DNA of 64,000 nt, taken from positions 1,567,501-1,631,500 of the forward strand of contig NZ_CP053021.1 of the NCBI RefSeq assembly GCF_013001025.1. The letters run 5' to 3'. The position numbers and the translations under genes were made by a program. Below are positions 47,031-55,952 of this stretch, piece after piece. The notes beneath the pieces were generated by a model that saw only the letters and a program-made list of their open reading frames with translations, was not told where the DNA came from and searched no databases. Position 1 is the stretch's first letter. Each line of letters starts with the position of its first letter. The stretch is from Sphingobium yanoikuyae (GTDB taxonomy: Bacteria; Pseudomonadota; Alphaproteobacteria; Sphingomonadales; Sphingomonadaceae).

Positions 47031-48709
47031 ACACGGCGTTTTCAGTCGCTCTGCGTAGAGGCGCCTGCGAGCATCCGAACTCGAAAAATGAGCAAGTAGT
47101 TGACACTTGGGAGATTTCCGCGAGCGAAGATCTATCTGTTCAATGGCTTCGCCAAGATCAATGTCTGGTGATAGGCGACTGCTTCCCGTCACTAAGCGAG
47201 CGAGGTGACGTTAGTGAAGATCCGATCCAGACTGTACGCTCAATGGCGGAAACATATTGGGGTCGCTTCATTTTTATAGCGTGGAACCATTTGACAGGTG
47301 CAGTTACCATCTATCGTGATCCGTCCGGCATGGTCCCCTGTTATTATAGCTTCAACAGCGAAACCGTGGCCATCGGCACCGATGTTCGCTCACTTGATGC
47401 CATCGGGCTCAGACAGCACCGCATTGATTGGGACGAGATCGCAAATTCGCTCATAATGCCAAATTTGAGACGCCATCAAACATGCCTGAAAGGCATCTTC
47501 GAGGTTGCTCCCGGTGAGATGGTCGTCATAGATGGTGACCGCTCTTGCCGTGACCAGATATGGAATCCGGGCAATTTTATTGGGCGAAACCGACTATGTA
47601 CTTTCGAGGAGGCCGCCGAACTGCTCGAAGCCACCATGATCCAAACACTGAAGACGTGGTGCGATCGATACGCCCACCCGCTGGTGTCCGTATCAGGCGG
47701 TTTCGACTCTTCGGCCGTAGCTGTCCTCGCAAACAAATTCGGATCGACGGAACTCCTGCACCTTTACACGAGATCACCTCTGGGCGATGAAAGGCGGTAT
47801 GCCGCGATGCTTGCTGAGCATCTGGGCTGCGAGATGAGTATCTCTTTATGCCAGTCAGACGCTGTCACGGTCCAAAAGAATCTGTCTTCCGGGCGCCCGC
47901 GGCCATCTGCACGGGCATTCACACAGGTCTTTGATGAGATCTCCGCCGGCTATGCGACCAGGGTCGGAGCCAGCGCTCATTTCAGCGGAGGCGGTGGAGA
48001 CAATGTCTTTGGAAAATTGCACTCTGCCTATCCGTTGGCGGATCGATATCGAAGGAACGGATTTGGAAGAGACCTGATTTCGACCGCCCTTGATGTTTGT
48101 CACACCACTGGAGCCTCAATGCCAGCAGTATTGGGCCAGGCGCTACGTGGACTGAAACCTACTTCAATTCCCGAAGCGTGGAGTGTGCGGACCGATTTGC
48201 TGACCCCGAAAGTCAAGGCGACTATCAGCCAGGAACCGCATCCTTGGCTAGTTCGCTGTCGAAATGTCATGCCTGGCGAGTGGCAACTTGTCCGGAATAT
48301 TGCTCGTGCCACGGCCTTGACCGACCATCTCAACATTGAAGGCGACTTGCCGACAATCTGTCCGCTTCTATCTCAGCCGATAGTCGAACAATGCTTGTCG
48401 TTTCCTACCTGGTATTGGTTGTCAGGGGGAAGAGACAGGGCACTCGCACGGGCCGCTTTGCGCGCATATCTTCCGGCGTCGATCCTTGACCGAAGAGGAA
48501 AAGGTGCATTCACTGGGCTATTGGCTGAGATTCTGCACAACAATTGGGACCGGATTTACGACGACCTTAAAGAAGGGCTTCTAGCGCAGCATGGCTTACT
48601 CGACATTGCCGCAGTCGGCGAGGTTGGGGCACAAAGCGCCGATTCAAGTAGGATATTCACTGTTCTGTATATCCACGAAACCGAAATGTGGTGCCGAAAC
48701 TGGCACTGA
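47027..48709 (+). CDS. Lasso cyclase (asparagine synthetase homologue, C protein)
   Basis: 560 residues. The N-terminal glutaminase-like domain lacks the catalytic Cys at position 2 (it starts MNTAFS), as in lasso cyclases. The ATP-pyrophosphatase loop SVSGGFDSS is intact near residues 220-228. The enzyme activates the Asp8 side chain as an acyl-adenylate so that the freed Gly1 amine closes the ring. Length fits. It ends 11 bases from the isopeptidase stop on the other strand, with no room for a normal terminator. Confidence 0.92.
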   Translation: MNTAFSVALRRGACEHPNSKNEQVVDTWEISASEDLSVQWLRQDQCLVIGDCFPSLSERGDVSEDPIQTVRSMAETYWGRFIFIAWNHLTGAVTIYRDPSGMVPCYYSFNSETVAIGTDVRSLDAIGLRQHRIDWDEIANSLIMPNLRRHQTCLKGIFEVAPGEMVVIDGDRSCRDQIWNPGNFIGRNRLCTFEEAAELLEATMIQTLKTWCDRYAHPLVSVSGGFDSSAVAVLANKFGSTELLHLYTRSPLGDERRYAAMLAEHLGCEMSISLCQSDAVTVQKNLSSGRPRPSARAFTQVFDEISAGYATRVGASAHFSGGGGDNVFGKLHSAYPLADRYRRNGFGRDLISTALDVCHTTGASMPAVLGQALRGLKPTSIPEAWSVRTDLLTPKVKATISQEPHPWLVRCRNVMPGEWQLVRNIARATALTDHLNIEGDLPTICPLLSQPIVEQCLSFPTWYWLSGGRDRALARAALRAYLPASILDRRGKGAFTGLLAEILHNNWDRIYDDLKEGLLAQHGLLDIAAVGEVGAQSADSSRIFTVLYIHETEMWCRNWH

Positions 48710-48720
48710 TTGCAGATCGC

Positions 48721-50751
48721 TCACCATTCTGGAAGGCCAATTTTCCGAGTGAGCCATTCTATATTCCTTTGATAAATGGTCAATCGATGCGCGGGCCATA
48801 TCTTGATGTGCCCTTCGTCAGGATAAACGTACATCTCGATTGGCCAACCCTGGTGACGCAATTCGCGATATGTACCTAAGGCCATCCTGTACTCCGCAGA
48901 TGACGCTTGAATGAGGAGGGGGACCGCTTTCGCACGAGGCGCATCAGACAACGAATCGAGTTCCCAGAATTCCCGATCTCCGCGCCGAGTGGAGGGATAG
49001 CCGCCCTTGATGTAGTGATCATCGAGAGCCACGCCTGCGATTTCAAATCCGAATGGCCCTTCGCAACATGTGCTTAGAATGGCTGCGGAAAACAGCGGAG
49101 AATTTGCCAGCGCGAACGTGGCGGTAACCGCGCCGTCGCTCAATCCCGTGATCGCGACGCGTTCGGGATCAACTATGCCGGCATCAACCAGCCTGTGGAT
49201 GATTGTTTCGATGGAAGAAAGGTTACTCCTGCGATCGGCGAACCCCTTGTTGTTATACTGGTCAAACTCCGTCCCGGTACGCGGTGCGCCGCTCAGCGCG
49301 AACCACGGGGGCCGATTGAAGCTCAATACGGCGAAACCGCGTGCAGCAAGTGCTTGAATAGGATATTCGTCCCCGGTTCCTCCGCGCAGGAAGCCCCTAG
49401 ATTCATATTGCACGATTACAAGCGGAAGCCGGTGATCATGTCGATAACCCGGCGGCAGTACGAGATCTCCGAAGGTGCTGATCCCAAAGGCGTTCGACCA
49501 TTCCAGACGCTGAATAATTCCTAAAAGGCGTCTAGAGAATTCCGGATTGGGATCGAATATTCGGTGGCGCGTCCCATCGCCAATTGAGATTGCGATGACG
49601 GACCGAGGTTTGGTGGCCGTCTCTTCCGCGCAGAACAGATTGTTGCCAGTCAGTTCGCAGCCGAAAATCGCATCGGCCGTACTGAGCAATGCGCGCGGAG
49701 ATGTTTCGCCGGGTTTCCACGTATAAAATTCGGTACGACTATCGGCCACGCCCGCGCGGCGCTCGAAAACCAATGTCCGACCGTTGCCCGACCACCAAAC
49801 GCCATGGACATTCGTGCATACAGCATTGTCGCAGCCGATCACCCGTCCATTCATGCGAACATTCAGTGTCGGTTTACTACCATGGGCATTCACCAACGGT
49901 GCCGACCACGCAACTTTGTCGTGGTAAGATGCGTAGGCAACAGCCTTTTCGGGCCATTCTGTCGTCGAAGCAAGCCGCTGTCCTTCATCGGACGGAAATG
50001 GAATCGCTTTGCCATGCGCTGAATCTATGGCGCGCTCCACGAGCGGAACGTCTGCGGCAATAAGTGGACGGTCGCTGTATAAGGGGCGAAATCGCTCGTC
50101 GTACAGATACCCGGTCCGCCCCTCGTTCTTGATCTTCTCCAAGGCTTCGATCCGTCCGGGGCGACTGGAATAAAGAAGTGCCGAACCATCAGATGACCAG
50201 GCAAGAGCCTCAATATCGACCGGGGTTGTCATGAGCCGCCTGATGGAACGGTCCTGCAGGTCGAACCGCCATAGTTCCGAATGATCGGGGAACGACTTGG
50301 TATAGGCCAGCGATTGCCCATCGGGCGACCATCGGAATAGGGGGCTTTTCGGCAGGCCCTGGGGGACCTCCGCCGCTCCATAAGCCGTGCTATAGGTGGC
50401 AACGATCTCGCCACCGGAATCGATTACGAACGGTTTTCGGCGTGCATCCGTGGGAACGAGAACGACCGCCGTGCAATAGCTGTTGGCAACAGGATCGGCC
50501 TGACGAATTTGAAGTGCCAGTAGTTTGCCATCTGGCGCAAGCTTGAAAGGCTGAGAGGCGATGGCAACACCAAACCCCCCAAAATCCCTGAGGCGCAGAA
50601 GGTCATCCGGTGTAACTGACTGCTTTCTTGCCGCAGGTTCAACGGCGGTGCGTGGTAATTGACAGGCAGTATCTTGTGATTTGGCACTAACAGGAAACGG
50701 GAGCACCAGCAGCGCGCAGCCAACATAGCCCGCCAGACGGAAAAGCTTCAT
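48721..50751 (-). CDS. Lasso peptide isopeptidase (prolyl oligopeptidase family)
   Basis: 676 residues from ATG 50751 (MKLFRLAGYVGCALLVLPFPVSA signal peptide). The N-terminal part is a beta-propeller with FRWSPDGQSLAYTK-type blades, and the C-terminal part is an alpha/beta hydrolase with the nucleophile in ITGLSDGA (near residue 538) and His648 in DEGHIK. In astexin-type systems this enzyme opens the ring after uptake, probably to recover or inactivate the peptide. It is convergent with the cyclase and downstream of the receptor. Confidence 0.88.
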   Translation of the reverse strand: MKLFRLAGYVGCALLVLPFPVSAKSQDTACQLPRTAVEPAARKQSVTPDDLLRLRDFGGFGVAIASQPFKLAPDGKLLALQIRQADPVANSYCTAVVLVPTDARRKPFVIDSGGEIVATYSTAYGAAEVPQGLPKSPLFRWSPDGQSLAYTKSFPDHSELWRFDLQDRSIRRLMTTPVDIEALAWSSDGSALLYSSRPGRIEALEKIKNEGRTGYLYDERFRPLYSDRPLIAADVPLVERAIDSAHGKAIPFPSDEGQRLASTTEWPEKAVAYASYHDKVAWSAPLVNAHGSKPTLNVRMNGRVIGCDNAVCTNVHGVWWSGNGRTLVFERRAGVADSRTEFYTWKPGETSPRALLSTADAIFGCELTGNNLFCAEETATKPRSVIAISIGDGTRHRIFDPNPEFSRRLLGIIQRLEWSNAFGISTFGDLVLPPGYRHDHRLPLVIVQYESRGFLRGGTGDEYPIQALAARGFAVLSFNRPPWFALSGAPRTGTEFDQYNNKGFADRRSNLSSIETIIHRLVDAGIVDPERVAITGLSDGAVTATFALANSPLFSAAILSTCCEGPFGFEIAGVALDDHYIKGGYPSTRRGDREFWELDSLSDAPRAKAVPLLIQASSAEYRMALGTYRELRHQGWPIEMYVYPDEGHIKIWPAHRLTIYQRNIEWLTRKIGLPEW

Positions 50752-50771
50752 GTCGAGAAACTCGCAAAGAG

Positions 50772-50790
50772 GGGCGGTTCGATGCCGCCC
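50772..50790 (-). promoter_or_regulatory. Hairpin between receptor and isopeptidase genes
   Basis: The stem GGGCGG/CCGCCC (50772-50777 and 50785-50790) has a 7-base loop and, on the minus strand, is followed by TCTTT. It may be a weak attenuator between the receptor and isopeptidase genes. Confidence 0.45.
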
Positions 50791-50795
50791 TATTT

Positions 50796-53357
50796 TCACC
50801 AATCTTTGGAAACCGTCAGGCTAATGAAGCGTCCGATCGGCGAGAAATTGGTCGAATCGTAACTCACATAGTCGAGGCTATTGCTCGTCGGTGCGGCATA
50901 AGGTGGACGTCGATTGAGTAGGTTTTGGATATTGAACAGCAGACTTGCCTGGGTGAGGACGCCGGACTGTTCCGGAAATCTGTATCGGATAGAGGTGTCG
51001 AACGTCGTCTGCGACGCGACCTTCGCTATGGTGGTCGAACGGGTATCTTCCAGCCTGCTGACGTGATTGACATAGAACATCGAGGTGAGGCTTCCATCCG
51101 TCCAGCCGATGCTTGCGCGTGCTTTGAAGCGCGGCGGATTGAAGATGATACCAGCCATGTCGACATATGCGCTGGTTGATGACAACTTTTGCTTTGACCA
51201 CAACCAGGCGCCATTGGCGTTAAGTAGGAGAGAAGAGGCATCACCGGTCGAGATTTTGTAATCGACCGTGAGATCTATGCCGTCAATTTTCTGTCTGGCA
51301 GCATTCATGTAACTGTTATTTAGAATGGCGACGACGTTATTAAGTCCGTCTGCGCCCGCATAATTATAGTATAAGTCGGCATCCGACACCGTTTGATTGA
51401 TAAGCTCCTCGCTGGGGCTGTACGTGACGTATTGGGCGTACGCGGCATTCGATAGTGCCTGATAAACCGCCGTTCCAGCTAGAGGTTGGACGACTCGATC
51501 CTTATATTTGACGTTGAAATACGTCGCATGGATATCCAGGTTGCTGATAAACTCAGGATGGAACACCAGCGAGGCAGACCACGAAGTTGCCTTCTCAGGT
51601 TTGAGGTCCGGATTACCTCCAGAGGCGATGAGCAAGGTCGAGCCGGTCGGGAAGCGCTGTCCCCCGAAAGTCGCTGCCGGATACAATTGAGCGTAGGTAG
51701 CCGAGCGCAACTCGTTGAGCGAGGGAACCTTGAAAGATTTCCCCCAAGTCCCTTTCACGTCGATAGATGGCGAAATTCCGTACAAGAAGCCAAATTTTGG
51801 CACGGCAACTGCACCAATTCCTGGATAGCGTTCGTATCTCACGGCAGCGTTCGCCGACAGGCGGTAGATAAGGTTGCTCCCTTGACCAGGTTCAACAAAA
51901 GGCAATGAAAGTTCGGAAAATCCGTAGTAACTCTCGGCTGATCCCCGGGAGTCGGCTCTTGTGGCTGAATACCGAACCGACGTAAGATGATTATATCGAT
52001 ATCCGGCCCCGAACACGAGGTCGACGGGGTTTGACAGTAGTCCAAATATTTTTCCGGAGGTAAACGTCTCTACATTGGCCAGTTTATTGCAATAGCATCC
52101 TCTGATGTGGCTGGTCTGGGTGCTATTATAAAGTCCAATCTGGTCAAACTTGGTGTCGCTCTGTCCGTATGTCCCCATGAGATTAAAGCGCCACTCAGGC
52201 GCTATCGCGATATTGACAGACGGGGAAATCGAGTATGACGTCGTTCTCGGGCGATTTTCGTAGACATAGCCGGAGACGAGGCCCATTGTCTGGAAAGATT
52301 TCCTATGGCTATAGGTAGCGTCGATTACGAACTCTGCGGAATCCGAGATAGATTGCTGGCCTGAAAGCACTGCATTCGTCTGAATTATCTTCGGATATAA
52401 CGTGTTGTTGACTGGCATGTATTTGGTATAGGCGCGCTGATCGCTATAAATTGCGGAATTGTAATCGTGACTGACCGCTGCCAAAATGCCGCCGCGTTGC
52501 CACTTTTTTCCCGCAACCAGGCTGTACTGTTGCTGAAAATCGCCACCCGAAGTTGCGCTGCCTAATCGCGCCGACAATGAAGCGCCATCATAATCACGCT
52601 TGAGGATTACATTAATGACGCCGCCGACAGCATCGGACCCGTAAATTGCTGAGGCTCCATCGGGAACAACGTCAATTCGGTTTATGGCAGCCAGCGGGAT
52701 AGCATCTATATCTACCGCTTGCACAGTAGACCCATAGGAAAGACGATGGCCGTTAAGCAGTGTGAGTGTCGCATCCCCGCCAAGACCTCGGAGATTCGGC
52801 GACGAGCCCGAGGTGGCGTTGATCCCGCCTCGGCTCGTGACCCCTCTTAATACACCCGGGTTCTGTCCGCTGCCAAAATTTTGAGGAAGGGCGCGCAGCG
52901 CCTCTCCAAGATCCGCTTGGCCAGCCAATTGAATGGAATCCGCGCTAAGCCTGATTGTTGAGGAAGATGTTTCCCCAGATTGGATGCGTGATCCTGTGAC
53001 AATGATGTCGTCACCGTTTCCCGCAGTTCTCGCGCTGGCTGACGCTTCGACAGCCCTCACGATCAATGCGCCTTCAACAACTTCGGCAATCAGACCGGTG
53101 CCTTTCAGCAATCGCTTGGCAGCTTCCGCGGGTAAGAAGTGACCCTTGAGGGGTTTTGAAGTTTTACCGCGCAGGGGATCAGCTGGAGCTGAGAACTCTA
53201 GGCCGCTTTGCCGTGCGATTGCTCGTAACGCGTCCGTAAGGGACTGAGCCGGTAAGTTGAAATTCAATACCTTGTCGGCTTGCGCTAGTGCAGGTGTGGC
53301 GCCGATTAACGCGCAAGCGCAAACACCGACGAAAAAGCCGTTACGAACCACTCGCAT
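50796..53357 (-). CDS. TonB-dependent receptor with STN signalling domain (lasso peptide uptake)
   Basis: 853 residues from ATG 53357 behind GGGGGA. A signal peptide ends at ALAQA. An STN domain follows at residues 30-100 (NFNLPAQSLTDALRAIARQSGLEFS), then a TonB box-like and plug region (DDIIVTGSRIQ, then YGSDAVGGVINVIL) and a 22-strand barrel ending with aromatic SKDW. The STN domain, with the FecR and ECF sigma genes upstream, points to ligand-induced signalling, most simply by the lasso peptide itself. Parts are AT-richer than neighbours. Confidence 0.9.
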   Translation of the reverse strand: MRVVRNGFFVGVCACALIGATPALAQADKVLNFNLPAQSLTDALRAIARQSGLEFSAPADPLRGKTSKPLKGHFLPAEAAKRLLKGTGLIAEVVEGALIVRAVEASASARTAGNGDDIIVTGSRIQSGETSSSTIRLSADSIQLAGQADLGEALRALPQNFGSGQNPGVLRGVTSRGGINATSGSSPNLRGLGGDATLTLLNGHRLSYGSTVQAVDIDAIPLAAINRIDVVPDGASAIYGSDAVGGVINVILKRDYDGASLSARLGSATSGGDFQQQYSLVAGKKWQRGGILAAVSHDYNSAIYSDQRAYTKYMPVNNTLYPKIIQTNAVLSGQQSISDSAEFVIDATYSHRKSFQTMGLVSGYVYENRPRTTSYSISPSVNIAIAPEWRFNLMGTYGQSDTKFDQIGLYNSTQTSHIRGCYCNKLANVETFTSGKIFGLLSNPVDLVFGAGYRYNHLTSVRYSATRADSRGSAESYYGFSELSLPFVEPGQGSNLIYRLSANAAVRYERYPGIGAVAVPKFGFLYGISPSIDVKGTWGKSFKVPSLNELRSATYAQLYPAATFGGQRFPTGSTLLIASGGNPDLKPEKATSWSASLVFHPEFISNLDIHATYFNVKYKDRVVQPLAGTAVYQALSNAAYAQYVTYSPSEELINQTVSDADLYYNYAGADGLNNVVAILNNSYMNAARQKIDGIDLTVDYKISTGDASSLLLNANGAWLWSKQKLSSTSAYVDMAGIIFNPPRFKARASIGWTDGSLTSMFYVNHVSRLEDTRSTTIAKVASQTTFDTSIRYRFPEQSGVLTQASLLFNIQNLLNRRPPYAAPTSNSLDYVSYDSTNFSPIGRFISLTVSKDW

Positions 53358-53442
53358 TTCATCCCCCATTGCCTGGATGGCGCGTTGCGTGACGCGCATA
53401 CAAAGCTTGACGGGAGAAATTCAGCGGCGAGCATTCCGCCGA

Positions 53443-54480
53443 TTATTTTGTCAGTACGAGCCTGTTCGAGGCCTGGTTTTCAACGGTAAGGCCGAGCGCG
53501 CGGGCAAGATGCTTCGCCACACTTTCGGGATTGCGGATATGCAGTTCTGCACTTACCCGCATTGCGGCAATTTCTGGAGAAGCTGCCTCCAACTTGACGT
53601 CGGAATAGAGGTTCACCTCAGCGAGGATCACACTAACGGCCTCATCGTCGTAGCTCTTCACGCCGGTTGTCCATTGCTCGTCGTTGGCCGGCGCCGGTTC
53701 GGTGACAGCATTGCCGGATACCGTGGGTGTGCCAGAGTAGCGTATCCGTTCGCCTGGTTGAAGGTAGCTCTTCGCTGCCGGTGCCGATGGCTTGCGTGTC
53801 TCGCACGGTGGAGTGACTGCGACCCGTCCTTCGTACAACACCACATTCATCTGGCAATGTGCACGCCGTTCTACACCGAACCGCGTGCCGAGCGCTGTGG
53901 TGGTGCCGCCATCAGCGGTGACGGTGAAAGGGCGCGAAGCGTCATGAGCAACGGCGAAGATGGCGCGGCCGTGATCGAGCGTGACGTCCCGGCGCTCTTC
54001 ATGCAACCAGACAAGCAAGCGGCTATCGGTATCGAGCGTTACGACCGACCCATCGGCAAGCGTGATCGTTCTCACCTCGCCTTTCCGGGTGGTAAAGATC
54101 TGTGGCGCATCATCGGTTTTCGCGCCTGACGATGCAATTGGGGGCAGAGTGGAGGGCGAACGCACATTCTGGCCCGGCACGAAATGCGCTCCCAACAGCA
54201 GGATGGCGGCCAGCGAAGCTGCGATCGCCAACTTTGCCCAGGGCACGCGTGGGCGGTTCTCTTGTGGACTTCTGTCGTGGCGCTCGTGAACATTCACGGA
54301 TGCGGGATCAACGACGTCCGAGATCGCGGCATAGGCAATGTCGAATTCCGCCTTGTGTTCGGGCGACTGAGCGCACCAATGCATTGCGGCAGAGCGCAGC
54401 GCGGGATCCGTGTGAACCTCCATCGCCCAGCGCCGTGCCTGTTGCTTGACAGTGAGCGAGCCCGGCTCTTCGTCGGTCAT
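53443..54480 (-). CDS. FecR-type anti-sigma / signal transducer
   Basis: 345 residues from ATG 54480, which overlaps the sigma factor stop by 4 bases. It has a cytoplasmic N-terminal DUF4880-like part (QQARRWAMEVHTDPALR, CAQSPEHKAEFDIAYAA), one membrane segment (KLAIAASLAAILLLGAHFVPG), the FecR domain (FTTRKGEVRTITLADGSVVTLDTDSRLLV) and a C-terminal STN-binding part. It passes the signal from the receptor to the sigma factor. Confidence 0.93.
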   Translation of the reverse strand: MTDEEPGSLTVKQQARRWAMEVHTDPALRSAAMHWCAQSPEHKAEFDIAYAAISDVVDPASVNVHERHDRSPQENRPRVPWAKLAIAASLAAILLLGAHFVPGQNVRSPSTLPPIASSGAKTDDAPQIFTTRKGEVRTITLADGSVVTLDTDSRLLVWLHEERRDVTLDHGRAIFAVAHDASRPFTVTADGGTTTALGTRFGVERRAHCQMNVVLYEGRVAVTPPCETRKPSAPAAKSYLQPGERIRYSGTPTVSGNAVTEPAPANDEQWTTGVKSYDDEAVSVILAEVNLYSDVKLEAASPEIAAMRVSAELHIRNPESVAKHLARALGLTVENQASNRLVLTK

Positions 54481-55037
54481 CGGCTTTCCATCCTGTCCAG
54501 CAGATGGTCCAGCACCTTGAATATCTTCCTCTTCACCGCCCACTCATTCAGTCCCTTAAGCCGACCGATTTCGCGAAAGCTATATCCTTCCACACGGTTT
54601 AGCAGAAATAGTTCGCAGTCGAAGGGGTCCAGTGCTTCCAGCAATTGCTCGCAAAAGGCGATGTCGTCACGCGCTGTGAGGATGCGGAGCGGGTCGAACG
54701 GGGTCGGGAGATCTTCAGCATCGGACAAGGGGCTTTTCAGATTATCGACGCGCGTTGACGACAGATCGGCCCGGTCGCGCAGCAAGTTCGTGGCGATCCG
54801 GCGTAGGTAGGCCTGCGGTGTCGTAAGCATTTTTGCGGTGCCGCTCCGGAGGAAACGGAAGAAGGTTTCCTGAGCGAGCTCGTCCGCTTCTGCATGGGGT
54901 ACCGAGTTGCGGTGGAAATAGCGGACCAGCCACCGGGTCTCCTCGCGGTACAGCCGGACGATCACATCATCGCCGCGATCTTCGAATTCCTGACCCGCAT
55001 CGGTAGCGGCGTGGCCTTCACCGGGCATGACGGACAT
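54477..55037 (-). CDS. ECF sigma factor (FecI type)
   Basis: 186 residues if started at 55037; 55028 is equally possible and neither has a clear ribosome site. Region 2 is RYFHRNSVPHAEADELAQETFFRFLR, and region 4 is LLNRVEGYSFREIGRLKGLNEWAVKRKIFKVLDHLL. It should direct transcription of the receptor and isopeptidase genes when the receptor is occupied. It heads the four-gene minus-strand unit. Confidence 0.92.
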   Translation of the reverse strand: MSVMPGEGHAATDAGQEFEDRGDDVIVRLYREETRWLVRYFHRNSVPHAEADELAQETFFRFLRSGTAKMLTTPQAYLRRIATNLLRDRADLSSTRVDNLKSPLSDAEDLPTPFDPLRILTARDDIAFCEQLLEALDPFDCELFLLNRVEGYSFREIGRLKGLNEWAVKRKIFKVLDHLLDRMESR

Positions 55038-55602
55038 TTCGGTTCGAGAGGCCGCGCGGATTCCCGGTCGAATAAGGGCACGTCGCCAGCGCGGCGCTCG
55101 CGCCGCTGTGTTTTCCCGTCTGTCGTCTTGGCTCCATGCGTCGCACCTATGTCCACTCGGGGCGACGGCCGAAGCCGGATGTTGGAAACCTGTCTCGCGG
55201 CAGGCGCATGCGCCTTTACCGTAACCGGCTGGACATACGCGCATGCCACCCGGCCCAAAAATCGACCGAGTCTGCGAGATAAAGAGGTTTCCACGCCCCA
55301 CTTCCGGATTTCACGGAAGCGAGGCCATTTGCACATGGAAGCCGTTGAGTGGCAAGAGGGAATTGACACCAGGTGCAATCAACAACGCCCTGCGCAGGGA
55401 TCGAACGCCCGTCCGGCTGGCAGTTGGCGATCTATCCGTGAACGAGGATCACACGTTCGCACGTTCATGCGCAGCGGACCTCAGCAAGCGATGTGCGTCG
55501 GTATACGGCAGTGCAGAACGGTGGGAATGAATGCCAGGAGAACACACGATAATCAGTGGAGCTCTCACTGATCCTGCCGTGAATGCGGTGTCGGGAAGCT
55601 CG
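55038..55602. other. 565-bp region upstream of the sigma factor gene, no gene seen
   Basis: Open frames here are extensions or shadows without ribosome sites. The promoter of the sigma-fecR-receptor unit must lie near 55038-55200. I see no convincing box or regulator site. It separates the lasso cluster from the quorum-sensing block. Confidence 0.4.
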
Positions 55603-55947
55603 TCAGTTTTTCAAAATATCTCCCAGCTCATCCATAATGTGATCCATCCGGCACCGGGTCCTGTCCGATAGCGAAACAAGGCTTCGCCTCCGGTCGTCTG
55701 GATCGGCCTTACGGTCCAACATGCCCGCATCGATCATCTCCACCGTGCGGCGGAAGGCCGTCGCGGTTGAAAGCCCGGATGTCGCGGCGAGTGCCTTGAA
55801 CCCCTCCCTCATTCCCTGCTCCCTCGCGCGATAGAGATCGATCACCATGAGCCATTCGGGCCATTGCCGCCTTTCGAGCCCGAGCTTGAGCTCAGCCAGG
55901 CGGTGCTGCTGCTTGAGCGCTTCGCAGATGCGCTGTCGCTGATCCAT
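55603..55947 (-). CDS. MarR-family winged-helix regulator
   Basis: 114 residues. The winged helix is EGFKALAATSGLSTATAFRRTVEMIDAGMLDRKADPDDRRRSLVSLSDRTR, with the DDRRRSLVSL wing typical of MarR. It lacks a long N-terminal dimerisation helix, so it is a short member. It lies 5 bases after the PhyH gene and closes the luxR-luxI-phyH unit. Confidence 0.85.
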   Translation of the reverse strand: MDQRQRICEALKQQHRLAELKLGLERRQWPEWLMVIDLYRAREQGMREGFKALAATSGLSTATAFRRTVEMIDAGMLDRKADPDDRRRSLVSLSDRTRCRMDHIMDELGDILKN

Positions 55948-55952
55948 GGCGC

